From assembly GCA_036675475.1 (NCBI GenBank), contig JAKFEY010000039.1, positions 1-6,278 on the forward strand: a DNA stretch of 6,278 bases. Direction: 5' to 3'. The position numbers and the translations under genes were made by a program. The notes under the pieces were generated by a model that did not search any database, had not been told where the DNA came from, and saw nothing but the letters and a program-made list of their open reading frames with translations. How positions within the stretch are numbered: the stretch's first letter is position 1; each line of letters starts with the position of its first letter. Positions 1-5,711 of this stretch are shown here, piece after piece. The stretch is from JALYRV01 sp036675475 (GTDB taxonomy: Bacteria; Acidobacteriota; Vicinamibacteria; Vicinamibacterales; SCN-69-37).

Positions 1-395
1 CGCGTGATGATCGTCGTCGCGCCGGGATCGGCAACCGGCGGCGGAATCTTCACGGTCGGTGTGCCGTCGGGGTTGGTCGTCGCCGTCGGCGGCGGCGTGC
101 GTTGCGTCGCACCACCGGTCGCGCCGCCCGTCGGCGGGCGCGTGATGATCGTCGTCGCGCCGGGATCGGCAACCGGCGGCGGGATCTTCACCGTCGGCGT
201 GCCGTCGGGATTGGTCGCCGCGGTGGGCGGTGGCGTGCGTTGCGTCGCACCACCGGTCGCGCCGCCCGTCGCGCCACCGGTCGGCGGGCGCGTGATGATC
301 GTCGTCGCGCCGGGGTCGGCAACCGGCGGCGGGATCTTCACGGTCGGCGTGCCGTCGGGATTGGTCGCCGCGGTCGGGGGCGGCGTGCGCTGCGT
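1..395 (-). repeat. Tandem coding repeat, 46-50 residues per unit (2.7 units visible)
   Basis: Three head-to-tail copies lie inside the large secreted protein. Unit 1 is 395-246 (50 codons), unit 2 is 245-108 (46 codons) and unit 3 is 107-1 (cut by the window edge). On the plus strand the landmark CGCGTGATGATCGTCG recurs at 1, 139 and 289. Each unit reads TQRTPPPTA, then NPDGTPTVKIPPPVADPG, then ATTIITRPP, and ends in a small TGGA array: three copies in unit 1, two in unit 2. The 12-bp length difference is therefore one TGGA microrepeat. By hand count, units 1 and 2 differ at about 7 bases, all synonymous. Units 2 and 3 differ at about 8 bases, one changing an amino acid (Ala to Thr). The repeat probably continues past the edge. 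The composition suggests an extended, disordered wall- or envelope-spanning stalk. Confidence 0.93.
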
Positions 396-2270
396 CGCGT
401 TCGGATCCGCTCCGCCGGTCTGAGGCCGGGCCCCGGCCTGTCCCTGCGCCGGCAGTTTCACGGTCCGCGTGGCATCAGCCTCGGTTGCGGGCAGCCGCTG
501 CGTGGGCGTGCCGTCGGCCGCCTGTGCCGAGTTCGCCTTCGCCTCGTCGACCATCGTGCGAACGCGCGGATTCTGCAGCAGATCATCGCGCTGCCCCGGT
601 GTAATCGCCGCGTCGAAATCATCGAGCATCCGCCCGCGGTTCGGCAGCTTGTCGAGGTACTGAGGATCTTCCGCGAGCCTGTTGCGCAGCCACTCGTAGT
701 CGTCCTCGGTGAGCGTGCGCAGCCGGTTGCGGGTTTCGAACATCTTCGCGCGCGTGTACTCGCCGAGCGGCATGTCGAGCTGCTTGCCTTGCGCGCGCAG
801 CGCTTCCAGCCCGAGTGCGTCCGCGACGTCGGGGTCGCCATGCTTGCCCTTCGACGTAATGACCTTGAGGCGATCCTCAGACACGCCGGCATCACGCGCA
901 GCCTTGAGGTTCCCCTCGTATCTCGCCACGTTTTCGGCGATTTCATCGGCTTCGTGCGCGGCCTGTTCCTCGGGCGTGTAACGGCGCCCGGGGCTGACCT
1001 GCCGTGTGTTGCCGGTCTCGGGGAACACCTGTGTCTTGTCGCCCGCCGTCGCGGGGCGCGCCGGTGCGCCGGCCGCAGGTTTTGCGCCGGCCGCAGGCGG
1101 CGGTGTGCCGGTCGTACCCGCGCGCGGCGCCACCGGCGGCGCCGCCGGCCTCGCGCCGGGGATGCGGATGTCGGCGGGGCGCCCGTCGGTCAGCCAGTCC
1201 ATGAATTTGGGGAACTTCGCCATCATGAAGAAGCCGAGGGCAATCTCGCCGACGGCTCGCCGTTGATCGGCCGCCGTGATCGGCCGGCCAAACTCGTCGA
1301 CGGCCGGGCCCGCCATGCGATCGCGAAGCGACTGGAGCTTCGGCCCGAAGAACTTGTTCATCCAGTACTCGTTCATGGCGAACGACACAAATCCCTGGCC
1401 CGCCTTGTAGAAGGCGCCGCTCATCGTGAGATCGCTCAGCATCTTGTACGTCGCAAGCGTCGCCGCAGTCGCGAGCGAGACCATGTTGTCCTGAATGACG
1501 TCACGGTCGGTGATCGGCCCGCTCAAGTCGAGCACCTCGTCGGTCCGCGTCAGACCCGTGACGGCCTTGTTGCCCATCCGCAGTTTCGCGAGCGGTGTCT
1601 GCAGCCTCTCGATCGCCTGGCGGTCGTTGCCAAGCTGCCGCAACTTTGCGTCGATCTCGTCACGAGCCTGCCGCGCCTCCTGCCGCACATCGCCCGGCGC
1701 ATTCGGATCGGTCATCACCGCGTTCGCCTCGTTCCGCTGCATCACGAGGCTCTCGCCAATCGCGTCGAGCATGTCGCGGTTGCGGGCGATCCCCTGCTCG
1801 ATGTCGTTGTCGTACACGGGAATGCTGGCGCTGCCGCCGGTGATCGGCCCTCCATTGGCGCCGACGATCTGCGCGGTCACCATCTCGCCGTTCGACAGCG
1901 CGAGATCGTTGATGGTGCCGGTGGTCTGGTGCACGCTGCTGGCCACGGCCCTCGCATTGCGGCTGCCGCCGATGCTTTCGACGGTGCCCGTGCCATAGGT
2001 GGCGAGCCCGTTCTCGGTGCCGATGCGGTGCAGCGTCACGTCCTTCGTGCTGCCGCTCGGCGTCGTGAGCCGGACGGTCACGGTCGGCGGCGCATTCGCT
2101 CCGGGCATCGTCGCCTTGATCTCGAACGTCTGGCCGAGCGTGACGGAGTCCTGCGGGTGGCCGTCGGTTGGCACGATGCGAACCTGCGGCGTCTGGGCGG
2201 CGGCGGTGGCCGCGTGGATCGACAGAACAACGAGCCATACGCAGGCGTGCATCGCGGGACGTGCAGTCAT
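1..2270 (-). CDS. Large secreted repeat protein of unknown function (3' end outside window)
   Basis: One uninterrupted minus-strand frame runs from ATG at 2270 to the left edge: 756 complete codons and no stop. The start is supported by a GGAG (2282-2279) 8 nt upstream and by an ATGA overlap with the stop of the preceding gene. Residues 1-25 form a Sec signal peptide with likely cleavage after AAA25. Residues 27-155 look like a beta-sandwich (Ig-like) domain, with alternating hydrophobic strands and segments such as TVTVRLTTPSGS. Residues 156-235 are charged and helical, possibly coiled coil. Residues 262-300 and 338-360 are hydrophobic or amphipathic helices (e.g. EIALGFFMMAKF). Residues 370-410 are an Ala/Pro linker. 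Residues 430-580 are charged and helical. From 590 on come Pro/Thr/Gly-rich repeats. I recognise no family and no catalytic motif. The signal peptide and disordered repeat tail suggest a cell-surface or periplasmic structural protein; this is inference. The C-terminus, including any anchor, is not visible. Confidence 0.85.
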   Translation of the reverse strand, partial: MTARPAMHACVWLVVLSIHAATAAAQTPQVRIVPTDGHPQDSVTLGQTFEIKATMPGANAPPTVTVRLTTPSGSTKDVTLHRIGTENGLATYGTGTVESIGGSRNARAVASSVHQTTGTINDLALSNGEMVTAQIVGANGGPITGGSASIPVYDNDIEQGIARNRDMLDAIGESLVMQRNEANAVMTDPNAPGDVRQEARQARDEIDAKLRQLGNDRQAIERLQTPLAKLRMGNKAVTGLTRTDEVLDLSGPITDRDVIQDNMVSLATAATLATYKMLSDLTMSGAFYKAGQGFVSFAMNEYWMNKFFGPKLQSLRDRMAGPAVDEFGRPITAADQRRAVGEIALGFFMMAKFPKFMDWLTDGRPADIRIPGARPAAPPVAPRAGTTGTPPPAAGAKPAAGAPARPATAGDKTQVFPETGNTRQVSPGRRYTPEEQAAHEADEIAENVARYEGNLKAARDAGVSEDRLKVITSKGKHGDPDVADALGLEALRAQGKQLDMPLGEYTRAKMFETRNRLRTLTEDDYEWLRNRLAEDPQYLDKLPNRGRMLDDFDAAITPGQRDDLLQNPRVRTMVDEAKANSAQAADGTPTQRLPATEADATRTVKLPAQGQAGARPQTGGADPNATQRTPPPTAATNPDGTPTVKIPPPVADPGATTIITRPPTGGATGGATGGATQRTPPPTAATNPDGTPTVKIPPPVADPGATTIITRPPTGGATGGATQRTPPPTATTNPDGTPTVKIPPPVADPGATTIIT
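396..503 (-). repeat. Degenerate copy of the tandem repeat
   Basis: Residues 590-625 of the large secreted protein look like a worn, shorter version of the downstream unit. TQRLPATEADAT aligns with TQRTPPPTAATNP, RTVKLPAQ aligns with PTVKIPPP, and a Gly/Ala-rich end (QTGGADPNA) sits where the TGGA array lies in the intact units. This suggests the array grew from this ancestral segment and that only the distal copies have been kept uniform. The match is by eye and short, so the homology is likely but not certain. Confidence 0.5.
1065..1097 (-). repeat. Short direct repeat in Ala/Pro linker
   Basis: The 15-mer TGCGCCGGCCGCAGG occurs at 1065-1079 and again at 1083-1097, an 18-bp period. On the minus strand it encodes a duplicated PAAGAK/PAAGAP stretch (about residues 392-403) inside the linker between the hydrophobic-helix region and the second charged helical region. 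It is a small in-frame duplication in low-complexity coding sequence, with no sign of a regulatory role. Confidence 0.6.
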
Positions 2271-3208
2271 CGCTGTTTCTCCAACTGGGCCTGCGCCTTC
2301 GCTTTCATGCCCAGACACGCGTCGATCGACATCTGACCTATCTGCCCGGCTGACGGCAGCCATCCCCACTGGGCCGGCGCGCGGTCGACCACCGGCTGCA
2401 GGACGCGCAGGCGGTATGCCGCCGCGAGCTCACGGATGTCCGCCGTGCAGTCCTGATCCTCTTTCACGGTTGCCGGTCTTTGGCCGGTGTTCCACCACAC
2501 CTGGCAGGCGCCGGCGCCCGCGATCTTTTCCGGGGACGGCGGCGCCGCAGGCGGCGTGAGGTCGTAATGAATGTGCCCGCTGGCCTTGTACGACTCGCGG
2601 TTCGGCTTGCACTCGGGCTCGGCCGTCCACGGATGCCAGATCACGACTTCGCCCTGCACCTCGCCGAAGATCCCGTGCTCGGGGATCGTTTCACGGCCGG
2701 TGAGAATCAGATTCGGCGGCGGGGGCGTGACGATGGTGATCGGCACGTCGAGGCTGCTTCGCGCCGGAACCGTGACGGATGCCGGCAGCGAAATGTAAGG
2801 AAGGTTGGTCACGAAGATGCCGACGGTCTCGTCCGACCAGCAGTCGTTCCTGATCGTGAGGGTGGTCGGATAGGACTTGCCGTAGAGCAGTTCCCCCCAT
2901 GGCCAGTTGCCCTCGGCATGCGTGATGACGGGCGAGCCATCGGCGTACCGATCATCAGGCACGTCCTTGTCAGGGTTCGGCCCGGGATCGGTGGACGAAT
3001 CCTTCAGCGGGTGATTGGGGTTGCCGAGGGCCGTACTCGGATCGGAGAGAGCCTTTTTCCGGCTGTCTCTCGCCGGCGCGGGCCTCGACGCCGGGGCCCG
3101 CCCGGGCGGCGCCATCTGGGTTTCTTCAGCCCCCGGCCGTTCCGCCACGGCTCCCACACCCGCCACCGCAAGCGTCCAGATCAGCAGTCCCGACACAACA
3201 TTGCGCAT
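2267..3208 (-). CDS. Secreted five-cysteine protein of unknown function
   Basis: This 313-residue protein is the first gene of the leftward pair. I start it at 3208, not at the in-frame ATG at 3292. Only the 3208 start has a GGAGGG nearby (4 nt upstream) and begins a clear signal peptide (MRNVVSGLLIWTLAVAGVGAVA, cut after AVA22). The extra upstream residues would also be encoded by the intergenic hairpin. Residues 23-100 are a Pro/Ser/Asp-rich disordered linker. Residues 105-195 look like a beta sandwich (TTLTIRND, GIFVTNLPYISL, SSLDVPITIV, GEVQGEVVIWHPW). A second Pro-rich linker (219-227) is followed by a mainly helical C-terminal part. Cysteines lie at 123, 200, 235, 254 and 298; in an exported protein disulfides are plausible, and the odd number leaves one free. 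Its stop overlaps the next start (ATGA), so the two products are probably made together and may interact. I recognise no family. Confidence 0.85.
   Translation of the reverse strand: MRNVVSGLLIWTLAVAGVGAVAERPGAEETQMAPPGRAPASRPAPARDSRKKALSDPSTALGNPNHPLKDSSTDPGPNPDKDVPDDRYADGSPVITHAEGNWPWGELLYGKSYPTTLTIRNDCWSDETVGIFVTNLPYISLPASVTVPARSSLDVPITIVTPPPPNLILTGRETIPEHGIFGEVQGEVVIWHPWTAEPECKPNRESYKASGHIHYDLTPPAAPPSPEKIAGAGACQVWWNTGQRPATVKEDQDCTADIRELAAAYRLRVLQPVVDRAPAQWGWLPSAGQIGQMSIDACLGMKAKAQAQLEKQR
2279..2284 (-). promoter_or_regulatory. Shine-Dalgarno for the large secreted protein
   Basis: The minus strand reads TTGGAG, then 8 nt, then ATG (2270-2268). This supports the first ATG over the in-frame Met7. 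The site lies inside the last codons of the upstream gene, so translation of the two genes is probably coupled. Confidence 0.6.
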
Positions 3209-3212
3209 GCAT

Positions 3213-3218
3213 CCCTCC
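3213..3218 (-). promoter_or_regulatory. Shine-Dalgarno deciding the start of the five-cysteine protein
   Basis: The minus strand reads GGAGGG, then ATGC, then ATG. The spacing to the chosen ATG is only 4 nt, tighter than usual. The first ATG after the SD overlaps this spacer but is out of frame, so the second ATG (3208-3206) is the only start that yields the signal peptide. Confidence 0.6.
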
Positions 3219-3235
3219 GAGGCGTCTGCGTACCG

Positions 3236-3290
3236 GAAGAACGGACACGGGCAGCCCTGTCGCCGGCGGGCGCGCCCGTGTCCGTTCTTC
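3236..3290. repeat. Perfect 17-bp inverted repeat, 21-nt loop
   Basis: The left arm GAAGAACGGACACGGGC (3236-3252) is the exact reverse complement of the right arm GCCCGTGTCCGTTCTTC (3274-3290). The loop is 3253-3273. The arm length and absence of mismatches make chance unlikely, and either strand would form a strong hairpin. It lies in the shared leader region of two divergent operons. Candidate roles are a palindromic repeat element (REP or MITE type), a bidirectional attenuator or leader structure, or a binding site for a dimeric regulator. The long arms and wide loop fit a mobile or repetitive palindrome or an RNA structure better than a simple operator. No poly-T tract follows the stem on either strand, which argues against an ordinary intrinsic terminator. 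Confidence 0.85.
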
Positions 3291-3297
3291 AAGGCGA

Positions 3298-3316
3298 GCC
3301 CCGCGAAGACAGGGGC
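3298..3316 (+). promoter_or_regulatory. Small hairpin abutting the plus-strand ribosome binding site
   Basis: GCCCC (3298-3302) pairs with GGGGC (3312-3316) across a 9-nt loop, directly before the GGAGG at 3317-3321. Within the same leader, CCCTGTC (3255-3261), in the loop of the larger hairpin, is complementary to GACAGGG (3308-3314), so an alternative fold is conceivable. A five-pair GC stem is easily found by chance at this base composition, so a regulatory role is only a suggestion. Confidence 0.25.
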
Positions 3317-3321
3317 GGAGG
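3317..3321 (+). promoter_or_regulatory. Shine-Dalgarno of the plus-strand operon
   Basis: GGAGG lies 8 nt before the ATG at 3330. It is the strongest ribosome binding site in the rightward cluster and fixes the start of the first gene there; the same frame is open further upstream to 3015 but without a signal peptide or SD. Confidence 0.7.
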
Positions 3322-3329
3322 ATCAAGTC

Positions 3330-4304
3330 ATGCGAACGAGACTGACGGGACTCGCAATCGCGGTGGCGCTGGCCGCCGGCGCGGCGCCCACCGTGGCGCA
3401 ACAGAGCAGCAGCGTCTTTCAGGTCACCGCAATGCGCGATGGCGGCCCGGCCGCCAACGTGCAGATCGACATGCAGCTGTTGAATCAAGGCAAAGTGGCC
3501 GCCGGGGTCACAGGCGCGGGCGGGGATCTCGCCCTGGCGCTCAGCCTGGTCAATGCGGGAAAACCCACCCGGATGCAGGTGGTCATCTATGACTGCCCGA
3601 ATGATCAGCAACTCGTCGTCTTCGTGGAGGCGGGCGCCGGCGCGCCGGAAAACCTGAATTGCAAGCGGCGCGTCGCCGGCTGGCTGTGGTTCGGCCGCGC
3701 CAGGGCCGTCACGATCGACGTCGCGCGCGGCACCATGCAGGTGCAGGGCGGGCAGAACTTTCTGGGCTCGACGCGCGGGCGCCTTATCCTGGGCGGCGGC
3801 GCCGCGGCGGTTGGCGTGGGCCTGCTGGCCAACGGAGGCAGCGACTCGAACGGCTCGACCAACACCACCGGCAATCCCGGCAGCACGCCGTCAGGCGGCT
3901 CAGGCACACCGCCGCCCACGGAAACGCCTTTCGATCCCAACGGCAACTACCGCGTGACCAATACCGTCGCGTCGGATCCGGGCGGACACCGGTTCTTCGT
4001 CCTGATGGAAGACAACACGTTGCTGCTCGTGACCATCACGGGCTCGACGGTCACCATTACGTGCCCTCCCGGATCGAAGTGGACGCTGCTGACGGGCACG
4101 TTCAATCCGACGACGGGCCAGATCACCGCGGAAGGGCGGGGAACGGCCGCGGGCTTCAACAACGTGCTCTTCCGGCTCGCCGCGAGCATCGTGCTGTCTG
4201 GATCGACACGCGGCGCGATCACGGGCGTGCTCACGGTTGGCCCGAACGGCGAGCTCAATGGCGGCCCGCCCATCACCTACAACATCGCGGGCGCCAGGCA
4301 ATAG
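3330..4304 (+). CDS. Exported two-domain beta protein, first gene of efflux operon
   Basis: This is a 324-residue protein. The ATG at 3330 has a GGAGG 8 nt upstream and starts a clear signal peptide (MRTRLTGLAIAVALAAGAAP, likely cleavage after TVA23). Residues 28-139 look like a beta domain of the carboxypeptidase-regulatory/Ig kind (VFQVTAMRDGGPAANVQIDM), with Cys89 and Cys111 as a possible disulfide. Residues 151-168 (RLILGGGAAAVGVGLLANGG) are a Gly/Ala-rich hydrophobic stretch that could cross a membrane or pack as a helix. A Ser/Gly/Thr/Pro linker (169-200) leads to a second, mostly beta domain (201-324) with repeated strand-turn units such as TFNPTTGQITAEGRG. I cannot name a family. The TolC-type gene starts 6 nt after its stop, so it is probably co-transcribed with the pump and may be an accessory factor or a cargo protein; that role is inferred from position only. 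Confidence 0.85.
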   Translation: MRTRLTGLAIAVALAAGAAPTVAQQSSSVFQVTAMRDGGPAANVQIDMQLLNQGKVAAGVTGAGGDLALALSLVNAGKPTRMQVVIYDCPNDQQLVVFVEAGAGAPENLNCKRRVAGWLWFGRARAVTIDVARGTMQVQGGQNFLGSTRGRLILGGGAAAVGVGLLANGGSDSNGSTNTTGNPGSTPSGGSGTPPPTETPFDPNGNYRVTNTVASDPGGHRFFVLMEDNTLLLVTITGSTVTITCPPGSKWTLLTGTFNPTTGQITAEGRGTAAGFNNVLFRLAASIVLSGSTRGAITGVLTVGPNGELNGGPPITYNIAGARQ

Positions 4305-4310
4305 ACGCCG

Positions 4311-5711
4311 ATGTCCACGTTCGCGCTGCTTGCGGCCGGCTTGCTGTGGGGACAGATCCCCCAGCAGCCGGCCCGCGCGGCCGGCCCGGCCGCGCTCACG
4401 CTGCGTCAGGCGATTGGCGAAGCCCTCGCGGCGAGTCCTGCGCTGGAGCCCTCGCAGGACGCGGTCGAGATCGCGCAAATCAACGAGCAGCTGCAGCGCT
4501 CGGAGTTCGGCCTGCGTATCTCGCCGGCGCTGCATTTCGGCACGCAGCAGAACGGCTTCCGCCAGCATCAGGCCATGCTCACGGCGTCGCGGACGCTTCC
4601 GACCGGCACCGAACTGGCGGTCATCGGCGACTGGATGCAGTTCGGCGCCGGCCCGGCCGCCGATCGCGATGCGGGCGTGACCTTCCGCGTCTCGCAGTCG
4701 CTGCTGCAGGCCTTCGGGCCGGCCCCGCGCGCCGGCCTGGCGATGGCGTCGCGCGCGGCGCGAAGCGCCACGCGCGCGCACGAGGAAGCGCGGCGCGATC
4801 TGATCATTCGCACGGCGGCCGCGTACTTCGCCATCGTGCGGCAGCAGCTGCTGCTCGAGGCGGCCGGGCAGGCCCGCGTGCGCGCCGGCCGCCTGCGTGA
4901 GGCTGCCGCCGCGCGCTCGCGCGCGGGCCTCGGCACCGAGCTCGACGTCATGCGCGCCGATCTGATGATGGGGCAGGCCGACGCCGCGCTTGCGTCGGCA
5001 CGCGAAGCGGTGGAGCGGGCGCGCGACGATCTCAAGATGCTGCTCGGCCGCCCGGTCGACTCGCACCTCGCGATCGACATCGCCGACGTGCCGGACGCGA
5101 CGGCCGCCGCCGAACCCGATCGCGCGCCGGATGATGCGGCCATCGAGCGCCGCTTCGACGTCGCAGAAGCGCGCGCCCGCGTTGAGGATGCTGAGAAACT
5201 TGCGGCGCTGACACGCTGGGCGGCCCTGCCCGACGTCCAGCTGAACCTCAGTTACTCCCGTCGCGGACTCGGACGCGACGCGCCATCGCTCGTGAACGAA
5301 TGGCTCGGTGGCTGGCGCATGGGGATCAGCACCACCTACGGGCTGCAGGGCAAAGCCGCCGATGCGGCCGCCGCCGGCGCGCGCGTGGGGCTGCGCGCGG
5401 CGGAGCGCGAGGCGCAGGCACGGGCACAGGCCGCCACGGCCGACGTGCGCGCGACACGGCGGGCGGTCACGCGAACGGCCGGGGCCATCGATCTGCAGCG
5501 CAAGACCATCGAGATCGCCGAGCGGCAGGCCAGGCTTGCCGGCCTCCGGTACGAGCGCGGCCTCGCCGACAACGTCGACCTGATCGACGCCGAGCTGCAC
5601 CTGCTGCACGCACGCACGGCGCTCATCGCCGCGCGCGTGGACCACGCGCTGGCGCGGCTCGCGCTCGCCCGCGCCACCGGCACCCTCGACCCGGATTCCT
5701 ACCGCCCATGA
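4311..5711 (+). CDS. TolC-family outer-membrane efflux protein
   Basis: This 466-residue protein has the usual length and two-fold repeat of the outer-membrane efflux (OEP/TolC) family, trimeric channels that span the outer membrane and periplasm and release substrates from tripartite pumps or type I secretion systems. A short hydrophobic leader (FALLAAGLLWG, likely cut near ARA23) precedes the family's opening helix (LTLRQAIGEALAASPAL, 29-45). Each half shows beta segments followed by long Ala/Arg/Glu-rich helices. The characteristic turn and helix appear twice: GLGTELDVMRADLMMGQAD (206-224) and GLADNVDLIDAELHLLHA (417-434). The first half ends in LKMLLGRPVD, also typical. The gene follows the exported protein by 6 nt and has no good SD of its own. 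Its stop overlaps the adaptor start (ATGA), which suggests translational coupling. Substrate cannot be told from sequence. Confidence 0.93.
   Translation: MSTFALLAAGLLWGQIPQQPARAAGPAALTLRQAIGEALAASPALEPSQDAVEIAQINEQLQRSEFGLRISPALHFGTQQNGFRQHQAMLTASRTLPTGTELAVIGDWMQFGAGPAADRDAGVTFRVSQSLLQAFGPAPRAGLAMASRAARSATRAHEEARRDLIIRTAAAYFAIVRQQLLLEAAGQARVRAGRLREAAAARSRAGLGTELDVMRADLMMGQADAALASAREAVERARDDLKMLLGRPVDSHLAIDIADVPDATAAAEPDRAPDDAAIERRFDVAEARARVEDAEKLAALTRWAALPDVQLNLSYSRRGLGRDAPSLVNEWLGGWRMGISTTYGLQGKAADAAAAGARVGLRAAEREAQARAQAATADVRATRRAVTRTAGAIDLQRKTIEIAERQARLAGLRYERGLADNVDLIDAELHLLHARTALIAARVDHALARLALARATGTLDPDSYRP

Larger units (their letters stand above)
3209..3329. promoter_or_regulatory. 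Divergent intergenic control region
   Basis: This 121-bp gap is the only sizeable non-coding segment in the window. It separates two divergently transcribed operons and so must hold, or lie close to, both promoters and both leaders. I could not find a convincing -35/-10 pair in either direction; the sequence is very GC-rich and mostly occupied by the 17-bp inverted repeat and a second small hairpin. The promoters may overlap the neighbouring genes or be unlike the E. coli consensus. Confidence 0.6.

Noticed and set aside
1..420. CRISPR array
   Set aside because: The periodic units of 138-150 bp are contiguous coding repeats with no unique spacers and no short palindromic repeat.
4..423. A 139-codon plus-strand frame with its own repeats
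   Set aside because: Its repetition simply mirrors the tandem repeats on the minus strand. The frame has no SD or plausible start, and the near-silent pattern of changes fits the minus-strand frame.
102..2336. A 744-codon plus-strand open frame
   Set aside because: It is antisense to the large secreted protein. Its product is Arg/His/Ala-rich with no signal or domain, typical of the stop-poor shadow of GC-rich coding DNA; the minus-strand frame has a signal peptide, SD, operon overlap and protein-level repeats conserved through silent changes.
3236..3290. Intrinsic terminator
   Set aside because: The stem is strong, but no U-rich tract follows on either strand, and it lies upstream of both divergent genes, not after a stop codon.
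3015..3329. N-terminal extension of the exported protein gene upstream of 3330
   Set aside because: The frame is open, but it runs antisense through the signal peptide and linker of the divergent gene and through the intergenic hairpin. The ATG at 3330 has an SD and starts a proper signal peptide.
3900..5645. A 581-codon minus-strand open frame
   Set aside because: It lies opposite the TolC-family gene and the end of the exported protein gene, whose products are recognisable or carry signal peptides. The translation is Arg/Gly/Ala-rich low-complexity shadow sequence.
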